Source: Aegilops tauschii subsp. strangulata | Lineage: Eukaryota > Streptophyta > Magnoliopsida > Poales > Poaceae | DNA length: 64,000 nucleotides | Assembly: GCF_002575655.3 (NCBI RefSeq) | Contig: NC_053037.3 | Location: 142,177,207 to 142,241,206, forward strand | Reading direction: 5' to 3' | In this document: positions 54,403-64,000 of the stretch, piece by piece | Numbering within the stretch: the stretch's first letter is position 1 | How the letters are laid out: each line of letters starts with the position of its first letter | Translations under genes and position numbers: made by a program | Notes under the pieces: model-generated | The model's input: only the letters and a program-made list of their open reading frames with translations | What the model was told of the DNA's origin: nothing | The model's database searches: none

Positions 54403-55951
54403 ACTCCCCCAAGCTTAGACCTCGCTTGTCCTCAAGCGGAAGCCGATATCGAAAAATATGTCCACATGTTTAGAGATAGAGGTGTTGATAAAATAAAATA
54501 CGGACATGAGGGCATCATGATCATTCTTATAATAGCAGCAACATATATATATTGTCACATGATTTCTTATGCTCAAGTAATAATCTATTCACAATGTAAA
54601 GTATGAATCAGAAACTTCATTGAGAACCAGCAAACTATAATCTCAGTCATTGAAGCAATTGCAATTTATCATATCATCGGAAAGAGTCAATTATAAGAGC
54701 TTTTCGGCAAGTCCACATACTCAACTATCATTTAGTCTTTCATAATTACTAACACTCACGCAATACTTATGGGTATGGAGTTTTAATCGGACACAGAGAA
54801 AGATAGGGGCTTATAGTGTTGCCTCCCAACCTTTTACCTCAAGGGTAATGTCAACAATAATAATTCATGCTAGCTTAATCCAATTGGATATATATCAGGA
54901 TCTTTCCAACACAAGGTTCTTGCCAAAGGATAAAATGTAAAAAGGAAAGGTGAAGATCACCATGACTCTTGTATAAGGTATAAGAAAAAAGTAAAAGATA
55001 GGACCTTCGCAGAGGGAAGTAGAGGTTGTCATGTGCTTTTATGGTTGGATGCACGAAATCTTAATGCAAAAGAATGTCACTTTATATTGCCACTTGTGAT
55101 ATGGACCTTTATTATGCAGTCCGTCGCTTTTATTGCTTCCATATCACAAGATCTTACAAAGCTTATTTTCTTCACACTAATAGATCATACATATTTAGAG
55201 AGCAATTACAACAATGACAACTTACTTGAAGGATCTTACTCAATCCATAGGTAGGTATGGTGGACTCTCATGGCAAAACTGGGTTTAAGGTTATTCAGAA
55301 GCACAAGTAGTATCTCTACTTGGTGCAAAGAATTTGGCTAGCATGAGGGAGGAAGGCAAGCTCAACATGTTGGATGATCCATGACAATATACTTTATTTC
55401 GGATATAAGAAAACATAACCCATTATGTTGTCTTCCTTGTCCAACATCAACCCTTTAGCATGTCATATTTTAATGAGTGCTCACAATCATAAAAGATGTC
55501 CAAGATAGTATATTTATGTGTGAAAACCTCTCTTTCTTTATTACTTCCTATTAATTGCAACGATGACCAAAACTATGTTTGTCAACTCTCAACAACCTTT
55601 ATTCATCATACTCTTTATATGTGAAGTCATTACTCTCCATAAGATCAATATGATCTCTTTATTTCTTTTTATTCTTTCTTTTATTCCCTCAAGATCATAG
55701 CAAGGTAATCAAGCCCTTGACTCAAAACTAATCTCTATTATATATAGCTCACGGACTCGATTACATAGAAGGATCATAAGGCAAAACTCAAAACTAAATC
55801 ATACTAAAACTTTTATTCTACTGGATCAAGATATTACTAAAAGGATCGAACTAAGAAAAACAGTAAAGATAGGAGTGTGATGGTGATACAATACCGGGGC
55901 ACCTCCCCCAAGCTTGGCAGTTTGCCAAGGGGAGTACCCATACCCATGTGA
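54403..55951 (-). other. Athila-3 long 3' non-coding region with polypurine tract
   Basis: About 1.55 kb, co-linear with the same region of Athila-2. It contains the polypurine tract (54404-54416), a conserved block at 54988-55036, and the upstream 13-mer copy (55903-55915) with its hairpin. No gene. Confidence 0.75.
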
Positions 55952-56323
55952 TTATGTCTCTTTTGCTGGTGAAGAAGATGGTGGTGATGATGGATAGTCG
56001 CACATCGAGCGTAGGAGATCCTCCAATTTGCGGATAATTCCCTTGAGTGCGGTGATATGCTCCTTCAACAAAATATTTTCACGTGTGATATACTTGTTTT
56101 GTATACGAGCTAACTCAATCATCTTGAAAGCTTCAATATCAGTTGGGGTAAGAAGATTGTGATGAGGTTGAAGGATGTCTTCTTCTTTTGCTGCCGGAGC
56201 TTGATCCTCCATGGCCTTCTTGATTCCATCATCCTTGTTGATCTCCTCGGATTCTTCTCTCTTCAGCTCTATCTTCATTAGCCAAGCATCGTTGCCCTCA
56301 TTGTTGGAGGAGGGGGACGACAT
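55952..56323 (-). CDS. Athila-3 accessory protein (unknown function), unlike that of Athila-1/2
   Basis: 123 residues from ATG at 56323 (MSSPSSNNEGNDAWLMKIEL) to TAA at 55952-55954, ending PSSPPSSSPAKET. Acidic then helical (IELARIQNKYITRENILLKE, LKGIIRKLEDLLRSM), with no signal peptide or membrane segment. It lies in the same place as the Athila-2 accessory frame and has the same last residues and the same upstream acceptor-like site (ttttctgccag, AG at 56344-56345). The body between shows no similarity I can see to the 170-residue protein of Athila-2. It may be a replaced cassette or a strongly diverged homologue. I do not recognise a domain. Confidence 0.65.
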   Translation of the reverse strand: MSSPSSNNEGNDAWLMKIELKREESEEINKDDGIKKAMEDQAPAAKEEDILQPHHNLLTPTDIEAFKMIELARIQNKYITRENILLKEHITALKGIIRKLEDLLRSMCDYPSSPPSSSPAKET

Positions 56324-56659
56324 GATGCCTGGCCTTGACAACTCTGGCAGAAAACAGCTCGAAACAAGAACAGAGGATATTTGCGTGGTACGGTGATCAA
56401 AACGTTCGGGAGATTATATAATGAATTTTTACCGACCAAAAGAAGTATCGTGCAAGAAAACGGAGTCCGGAGGGCACACGAGGTGCCCACGAGGCAGGGG
56501 GCGCGCCCTCCACCCTCGTGGACGCCTCGTGTCCTTCCCGGACTACTTCTTATTTTCTTATTTTCTAAAATATTCCAAAACGGAGAAAAATTGCCATTAG
56601 AACTGTTTTGGAGTCGGTTTACTTACTGTACCACATACCTATTCCTTTTCGGAATCTGA

Positions 56660-59600
56660 AGCATTCTGGAAAATGTCCCTTATATATTCCTCCGGAGTTA
56701 CGGTTTCAATAACATTAGTTTCAACATTTATGGGATTACTTGAGATATAATGTTTGATTCTTTGACCGTTCACCACCTTCGGATTTGTGCCTTCGAAGTT
56801 GTTGATTTTTATGGCACCGGAACGATAGACCTCCTTGATAACGTAAGGACCTTCCCATTTAGAGAGAAGTTTTCCTGCAAAAATCTTAAATGAGAGTTGA
56901 ATAGCAACACATAATCACCTACATTAAACTCACGCTTTTGTATCCTTTTGTCATGCCATCTTTTAACTTTTTCTTTAAACAGTTTGGCATTCTCATAGGC
57001 ATGGGTTCTCCATTCATCAAGTGAGCTAATGTCAAATAGCCTCTTCTCACCGGCAAGTTGAAATCATAATTGAGCTCTTTAATAGCCCAATATGCCTTAT
57101 GTTCTAGTTCGTGAGGTAAGTGACATGCTTTTCCATAAACCATTTTATACGGAGACATACCCATAGGATTTTTATAAGCAGTTCTGTAGGCCCATAATGC
57201 ATGATCAAGTTTCTTGGACCAATTCTTTCTAGATCTATTAACAGTCTTTTGCAAAATTAATTTGAGCTCTCTATTACTCAATTCTACTTGACCACTAGAC
57301 TGCGGGTGATACGGAGATGCAGTTCTATGATTAACATCATACTTAGCAAGCATTTTACGAAAAGCACCATGAATAAAATGTGAGCCACCATCAATCATTA
57401 GATATCTAGGGACTCCAAACCTCGGAAAAATAACTTCTTTAAGCATCTTAATAGAGGTGTTATGATCAGCACTACTAGTTGGAATAGCTTCTACCCACTT
57501 AGTAATGTAATCAACAGCCACTAAAATATGTGTATACCCGTTAGAGGAAGGAAATGGTCCCATATAATCAAAGCCCCAAACATCAAATGGTTCAATAACA
57601 AGTGAATAATTCATAGACATTTCTTGACGTCTACTAATATTACCAATTGTTTGACATTCATCACAAGACAAGACAAATTTACGGGCATCTTTGAAGAGAG
57701 TAGGCCAATAAAAACCGGATTGCAATACCTTATGTGCAGTTCTATCTCCAGCGTGGTGTCCTCCATAAGCCTCGGAGTGACACTTGCGTAGGATCTGTTC
57801 CTGTTCATGCTCTGGTATACAACGTCTAATAACACCATCCACTCCTTCTTTATAAAGGTGTGGGTCATCCCAGAAGTAATGTCTTAAATCATAGAAAAAC
57901 TTTTTCTTTTGCTGGTATGTGAAACTAGGTGGTATAAATTTAGCAACAATGTAATTAGCATAATCAGCATACCATGGAGTAGTACGAGAAGCATTTATGA
58001 AAGCTAATTGTTCATCAGGAAAGCTATGATCAATAGGTAGTGGGTCATCAAGAACATTCTCTAACCTAGACAAGTTGTGTGCAACGGGGTTCTCAGCTCC
58101 CTTTCTATTAATAATATGCAAATCAAATTCTTGTAGTAGGAGAACCCATCTAATTATTCTAGGTTTAGCATCTTTCTTTTCCATAAGGTATTTAATAGCA
58201 GCATGATCAGTGTGAACAGTTACTTTAGAATCAACAATATAGGGTTTGAACTTATCATAAGCAAATACAACTGCTAAAAATTCTTTTTCAGTAGTAGCAT
58301 AGTTTCTCTGGGCACTATCTAGAGTTTTACTAGCATATTGGATAACATTTAATTTCTTATCAACTCTTTGTCCTAGAACAGCATCTACAACATAATCACT
58401 TGCATCACACATAATTTCAAAGGGTAAATTCCAATCAGGTTGCAGAACAATAGGTGCAGAAATCAAGGCTTTCTTAAGTATTTCAAATGCTTCTACACAA
58501 TCATCATCAAAGATAACAGGAACATATTTTTGTAAGAGATTAGTCAGAGGCCTAGAAATTTTAGAGAAGTCCTTAATGAACCTCCTATAAAAACCGGCAT
58601 GACCAAGGAAACTTATTATACCTTTAATGTCCTTGGGACACAACATCTTTTCAATAGTATCAACTTTAGCTTTATCAACTTCAATACCTCTTTCAGAAAT
58701 TGTATGCCCCAAGACAATACCTTCATTAACCATAAAGTGGCACTTTTCCCAACTCAAGACAAAATTAGTTTCTTCACATCTCTGCAAAACTCGATCAAGG
58801 TTGCTCAAGCAATTATCAAAAGAAGTTCCGTATACGGAGAAATCATCCATGAAAACCTCAACAATCTTGTCACAAAAATCAGAGAATATAGCCATCATGC
58901 ATCTTTGAAAGGTAGCAGGTGCATTACATAAACCAAAAGGCATACGTCTATAAGCAAAGGTACCAAAAGGGCAAGTAAAAGTGGACTTTTCTTGATCCTC
59001 TTTTGACACAGGTATTTGAGAGAAACCAGAATAACCATCTAGAAAGCAAAAATGTGTATGTTTGGATAATCTTTCTAACATTTGATCAATAAAAGGTAAA
59101 GGGTAATGATATTTTTTAGTAGCTTTATTTAGTTTACGGAAACCAATTACCATTCTATAACCTGCAACAATTCTTTGTGGGATCAATTCATCTTTATCAT
59201 TAGGAACAACAGTAATACCTCCCTTCTTGGGGACACAATGGACGGGACTTACCCACTGACTATCAGCAACATGATAAATTATACCTGCCTCCAGAAGCTT
59301 TAGTATATCTTTTCTTACCACTTCTTGCATCTTAGGATTTAACCGTCGTTGGTGATCAACAACTGGTTTAGCGTCTTTCTCCAATTTTATTTTGTGTTGA
59401 CATAGAGTGGGACTAATGCCCTTAAGATCATCAAGAGTATATCCAATAGCAGCACGGTGCTTCTTCAGAGTTTTCAATAATTTCTTTTCTTCATGCTCTG
59501 AAAGGTTAGCACTAATAATAATAGGATATATCTTTTTCTCATCAAGATAAGCATATTTAAGAGTTTCAGGTAATGGTTTAAGCTCAAACACTGGATCACC

Positions 59601-60350
59601 CTTGGGTGGAGGAGGACCCCCTAGGATTTCAACAACCAAGTTGTGTTTCAAAATAGGTCCTTGTTTAAAGAATACTTCATCTATTTCCCTTCTTTCATTC
59701 ATAAACATATCATTTTCATGGTCGAGCAAATATTGTTCTAAAGGATTGTTAGGAGGCACGACAATAGAGCCAAGACCAATAATTTCATCTTTACTAGGTA
59801 ATTCTTTATCATGGGGTTGTCTACGAAATTTAGCAAAATTAAACTCATGAGACATATCCCTCAAACCAACAGTAACAACATCCTTTTTGCAGTCTATCCT
59901 AGCATTAACAGTATTCAAGAAGGGTCTATCAAATATAATGGGGCAAAAGTTATCTTGTGGAGAAACAAGAACAAGAAAATCAGCAGGATATTTAACTTTC
60001 CCACACAAGACTTCAACATCTCTAACAATCCCAACTGGTGAAATAGTGTCCCTATTGGCAAGCTTAATTGTAACATCAATTTCTTCTATCTCAGCAGGTG
60101 CAATATCATGCATAATTTCTTTGTATAAGGAATGAGGTATTGCACTTGCACTAGCACCCATATCACACAAGCCATGATAACAATGATCTCCTATTTTAAC
60201 AGAAATGACAGGCATGCCTACAATAGGTCTATGTTTATTTTTAGTATCCGGTCTAGCAATTCTAGCAGCTTCATCACAGAAGTAAATAACATGCCCATCA
60301 ATATTATCACCCAAGAGATCTTTAACCATAGCAATACTAGGTTCAACTTT
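56660..60350 (-). pseudogene. Athila-3 pol: protease to integrase, late frameshift
   Basis: One long frame covers 60416-56919 (about 1165 codons). It holds protease ([17 protein letters not shown]), RT ([36 protein letters not shown]), RNase H ([21 protein letters not shown]), the integrase HHCC finger ([12 protein letters not shown] ... SCDECQ) and core ([29 protein letters not shown]). A one-base deletion near 57058 (caactt where Athila-2 has caagctt) shifts the last part; the C-terminal domain continues in another frame to about 56660. RT has VIGFRKL where the family has an Asp (VIDFRKL), which would damage the catalytic site. Gag and pol are separated by one extra C in a C-run near 60360-60365. 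Confidence 0.93.
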
Positions 60351-60357
60351 AATTTGC

Positions 60358-61371
60358 TCAGGGGGGTGTAGGTGTTCTAGTATTACTCTTACGAACCACA
60401 GTTGAAGCTTTAGCATGATCCTTTATTCTAACAGGGAAAGGTGGTTTCTCAATATAAGCAGTAGGAACAACAGGATCATTATAAGTGATAGTCTTTTCTT
60501 CAACTTTAATAGGTGCAACTACTTTTACTTCAATAGGAGGATTATAGTTAAACCACTTCTCCTTAGGGAGATCAACATGAGTAGCAAATGATTCAGAGAA
60601 AGAAGCTACTATCTCAGAGTCAAGTCCATATTTAGTGCTAAATTCACGGAAAACATCGGTATCCATAAAAGATTTAACACAATCAAATTTAGGTGTTATA
60701 CCTGACTCCTTACCTTCGTCGAGATCCCAATCTTTAGAATTGCATTTAATTCTTTCCAATAAATCCCATTTGAATTCAATAGTCTTCATCATAAAAGAGC
60801 CAGTACAAGAAGTATCGAGCATGGAGCGATTATTGAGAGAAAGCCAAGCATAAAAATTTTGAATAATAATTTCTCTTGAGATCTCATGATTGGGGCATGA
60901 ATATAACATTGACTTAAGCCTCCCCCAAGCTTGAGCGATGCTTTCTCCTTCGCGAGGCCAAAAATTATATATATAATCACGATCATGATGAACAAGATGC
61001 ATAGGATAAAACTTCTGATGAAATTCCAATTTCAATCGGTTGTAGTTCCATGATCCCATATCATCACATAGCCTAAACCATGTCAATGCCTTTCCCTTCA
61101 AAGATATTAGGAAGACCTTCTTCTTGATAACATCCTCGGGCATACCTGCAAGCTTAAATAATCCACAAACTTCATCCACATAGTTTAGGTGTAAATCGGG
61201 ATGTAATGTTCCATCACCTGTGAAAGGATTAGTTAGAAGTTTCTCTATCATACCCGAAGGAATTTCAAAGTAAACATTTTCAATAGGTTCAGTAGGTCGA
61301 GGAGCAACTCTTTGCTCTACTGGTCGGGGTGAAGATACCCCGAACAATCCCCTCAAAGGATTATGTTCCAT
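60358..61371 (-). CDS. Athila-3 gag, intact 337 residues
   Basis: Starts at ATG 61371 ([17 protein letters not shown]) and ends with TGA at 60358-60360 in a C-run, where Athila-2 stays in frame into pol. It contains the retrotransposon gag core ([52 protein letters not shown]). No zinc knuckle is visible in this part. In the family gag and pol form one reading frame; here the end (NTRTPTPP then stop) results from six rather than five C bases. Gag alone would still be translatable. Confidence 0.88.
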   Translation of the reverse strand: MEHNPLRGLFGVSSPRPVEQRVAPRPTEPIENVYFEIPSGMIEKLLTNPFTGDGTLHPDLHLNYVDEVCGLFKLAGMPEDVIKKKVFLISLKGKALTWFRLCDDMGSWNYNRLKLEFHQKFYPMHLVHHDRDYIYNFWPREGESIAQAWGRLKSMLYSCPNHEISREIIIQNFYAWLSLNNRSMLDTSCTGSFMMKTIEFKWDLLERIKCNSKDWDLDEGKESGITPKFDCVKSFMDTDVFREFSTKYGLDSEIVASFSESFATHVDLPKEKWFNYNPPIEVKVVAPIKVEEKTITYNDPVVPTAYIEKPPFPVRIKDHAKASTVVRKSNTRTPTPP

Positions 61372-61445
61372 AGTAACAAGTGACAGTAAATTTCAGCACA
61401 CTATATAAATTTTTCCTTACCAAATTACACCTACCAAAGGCGCTT

Positions 61446-61466
61446 CACTCCCTGGCAACGGCGCCA
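61446..61466 (-). other. Athila-3 primer binding site, tRNA-Asp
   Basis: On the minus strand tggcgccgttgccagggagtg, 11 bases after the 5' LTR end. It is the same site as in Athila-2 with one G to A change. Confidence 0.86.
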
Positions 61467-61477
61467 GAAAAGAGTCT

Positions 61478-64000
61478 TGATGACCCACAAGTATAGGGGA
61501 TCTATCGTAGTCCTTTCGATAAGTAAGAGTGTCGAACCCAACGAGGAGCAGAAGGAAATGACAAGCGGGTTTCAGTAAGGTATTCTCCGCAAGCACTGAA
61601 ATTATCGGTAACAGATAGTTTTGTGATAAGGTAATTTGTAACGAGTAACAAGTAATGAAAGTAAATAAGGTGCAGCAAGATGGCCCAATCCTTTTTGTAG
61701 CAAAGGACAAGCCTGGACAAACTCTTATATAGAGAAAAGCGCTCCCGAGGACACATGGGAATTATAGTCAAGCTAGTTTTCATCACGCTCATATGATTCA
61801 CCTTCGTTACTTTGATAATTTGGTATGTGGTGAAGGAAATATGCCCTAGAGGCAATAATAAAGTATTGTTTATTTCCTTATATCATGAAAAATGTTTATT
61901 ATTCATGCTAGAATTGTATTAATCGGAAACATAATACATGTGTGAATACATAGACAAACAGAGTGTCACTAGTATGCCTCTACTTGACTAGCTCGTTGAT
62001 CAAATATGGTTATGTTTCCTAGCCATAGACATGAGTTGTCATTTGATTAACGGGATCACATCATTAGGAGAATGAACTGATTGACTTGACCCATTCCGTT
62101 AGCTTAGCACTCGATCGTTTAGTATGTTGCTATTGCTTTCTTCATGACTTATACATGTTCCTATGACTATGAGATTATGCAACTCCCGTTTACCAGAGGA
62201 ACACTTTGTGTGCTACCAAACGTCACAACGTAACTGGGTGATTATAAAGGTGCTCTACAGGTGTCTCCAAAGGTACTTGTTGGGTTGGCGTATTTCGAGA
62301 TTAGGATTTGTCACTCCGACTGTCGGAGAGGTATCTCTGGGCCCACTCGGTAATGCACATCACTATAAGCCTTGCAAGCATTGTGACTAATGAGTTAGTT
62401 GCGGGATGATGTATTATGGAACGAGTAAAGAGACTTGCCGGTAACGAGATTGAACTAGGTATCGAGATACCGACGATCGAATCTCGGGCAAGTAACATAC
62501 CGATGACAAAGGGAACAACGTATGTTGTTATGCGGTCTGACCGATAAAGATCTTCGTAGAATATGTGGGAACCAATATGAGCATCCAGGTTCCGCTATTG
62601 GTTATTGACCGGAGAGGTGTCTCGGTCATGTCTACATAGTTCTCGAACCCGTAGGGTCCGCACGCTTAACGTTACGATGACAGTTACATTATGAGTTTAT
62701 ATGTTTTGATGTACCGAAGGTTGTTTGGAGTCCCGGATGTGATCACGGACATGATGAGGAGTCTCGAAATGGTCGAGACATAAAGATTGATATATTGGAA
62801 GCCTATGTTTGGACATCGGAAGTGTTCCGGGGAAATCGGGATTTTTCCGGAGTACCGGAACCCCCCGGTAACTTAATGGGCCTTATGGGGCCTAGGTGGA
62901 AGAGAGGAGAGGAGGCCAGGGCAGGGCCGCGCCCCCTTTCCCCCCAGTCCGAGTAGGACAAGGAGAGGGGGGCGGCGCCCCCCTTCCTTCCTCCCCTCCA
63001 CCTCTTCCCCCTTCCTCTCCTAGTCCAACATGGAAAGGGGGGGAGTCCTACTCCCGGTAGGAGTAGGACTCCTCCTGGCGCGCCTCTCCTCCCTTGGCCG
63101 CCGACCTCCCCCTTGCTCCTTTATATACGGGGGCAGGGGGGCACCTCTCGACACACAATTGATCTACGATCTTTTAGCCGTGTGCGGTGCCCCCCTCCAC
63201 CATATTACACCTCGATAATATCGTAGCGGAGCTTAGGCGAAGCCCTGCATCGGTAGAGCATCATCATCGTCACCACGCCGTCGTGCTGACAAAACTCTCC
63301 CTCAACACTCGGCTGGATCGGAGTTCGAGGGACGTCATCGAGCTGAACGTGTGCTGAACTCGGAGGTGCCGTGCGTTCGGTACTTGATCGGTCGGATCGT
63401 GAAGACGTACGACTACATCAACCGCGTTGTGTTAACGCTTCCGCTTTCGGTCTACGAGGGTACGTGGACAACACTCTCCCCTCTCGTTGCTATACATCAC
63501 CATGATCTTGCGTGTGCGAAGAATTTTTTTGAAATTACTACGTTCCCCAACATGTGGGTGGACCGGTGCTTGGGTACTGCCCTTTCTTGGACAAGCATCC
63601 CACTTATGATTAACCCCTATTGCAAGCATCCGCAACTACAAAAGAAGTATTAAGGTAAACCTAACCATAGCATGAAACATATGGATCCAAATCAGCCCCT
63701 TACGAAGCAACTCATAAACTAGGGTTTAAGCTTCTATCACTCTAGCAACCCATCATCTACTTATTACTTCCCAATGCCTTTTTCTAGGCCCAAATAATGG
63801 TGAAGTGTCATGTAGTCGACGTTCACATAACACCACTAGAGGAAAGACAACATACATCTCATCAAAATATCGAACGAATACCAAATTCACATGACTACTT
63901 ATAGCAAGACTTCTCCCATGTCCTCAGGAACAAACGTAACTACTCACAAATTATATTCATGTTCATAATCATAGGGGTATTAATATGCATAAAGGATTTA
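61478..64000 (-). repeat. 5' LTR of Athila-3, split by a solo Copia LTR and cut by the window end
   Basis: 61478-61830 and 63558-64000 align with 52883-53680 of the 3' LTR. The gap between them is the solo LTR 61831-63552 plus one tgtgg duplication. Roughly half of the LTR lies inside the window. Confidence 0.92.
61831..63552 (+). mobile_element. Copia-C: solo Angela-group LTR with perfect TSD
   Basis: 1722 bp, from tgaaggaaatatgccctaga to gttccccaaca, with 5-bp target duplication tgtgg at 61826-61830 and 63553-63557. No internal sequence, so it is the product of LTR-LTR recombination. A TATA-like ttatata lies at about 63120-63127. It belongs to the same LTR subfamily as Copia-A (shared words cattgctttcttcatg-like near 62130 and tagccgtgtgcg near 63177). 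Reading frames inside are not genes. Confidence 0.95.

Larger units (their letters stand above)
52883..64000 (-). mobile_element. Athila-3: nearly complete Athila-lineage element, 5' LTR runs off window
   Basis: On the minus strand: 5' LTR (64000 down to 61478, interrupted by a solo Copia LTR), tRNA-Asp primer site, intact gag, pol with a few lesions, a different accessory frame, non-coding stretch, polypurine tract, and 3' LTR (54402-52883). The internal region is 7075 bp, close to 7.2 kb in Athila-2. LTRs differ at about 14 of 353 positions compared by eye. It is the best-preserved copy in the window. Confidence 0.93.

Overview
The window reads as intergenic and genic DNA of a Triticeae grass (wheat, Aegilops or a close relative). 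This rests on LTRs that open like the Angela/WIS/BARE-1 Copia group, Athila-lineage Gypsy elements with a tRNA-Asp primer site, Stowaway MITEs with TA targets, and a GC-rich to GC-poor gradient along the one intact host gene. I could not run a search, so family names come from recognition. Element labels (Copia-A, Athila-1 and so on) are mine.

Layout. 1-9498: a broken Copia element (Copia-A) inserted into the RNase H region of a 5'-missing Athila element (Athila-1), whose 3' LTR is truncated. 9499-26127: a gene island. On the minus strand lies a WPP-domain-interacting tail-anchored protein gene (WIT type, four coding exons, one in-frame stop), then a PIF/Harbinger-type nuclease pseudogene split by a 5'-truncated LINE with a 13-bp target duplication. 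A Helitron-like element follows, then an intact single-exon exportin-2 (CAS/CSE1) gene, also on the minus strand. 26128-29304: a LINE fragment carrying a Stowaway, cut by a Gypsy element (Gypsy-4) whose LTR carries a pol-tail reading frame.

29305-50391: a two-LTR Athila element (Athila-2) inserted into Gypsy-4. It holds a full Copia element (Copia-B, TSD ctatg) in gag and a 2.7-kb solo LTR (TSD attgc) between gag and pol. 50392-52882: Gypsy-4 resumes with its gag, followed by an LTR fragment of another family. 52883-64000: a third Athila element on the minus strand (Athila-3), with nearly complete gag and pol. Its 5' LTR is split by a solo Copia LTR (TSD tgtgg) and runs off the window.

The most unusual signal is in the three Athila copies. 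Between pol and the 3' LTR each carries an accessory reading frame just after a conserved splice-acceptor-like site. In Athila-1 and Athila-2 this frame encodes the same protein. In Athila-3 the frame at the same place encodes an apparently unrelated protein with the same C-terminal tail. A 13-nt purine-rich motif identical to the polypurine tract follows the accessory frame and also occurs in gag. The host genes make nuclear-envelope and nuclear-transport proteins; nothing in the sequence shows that they act together.
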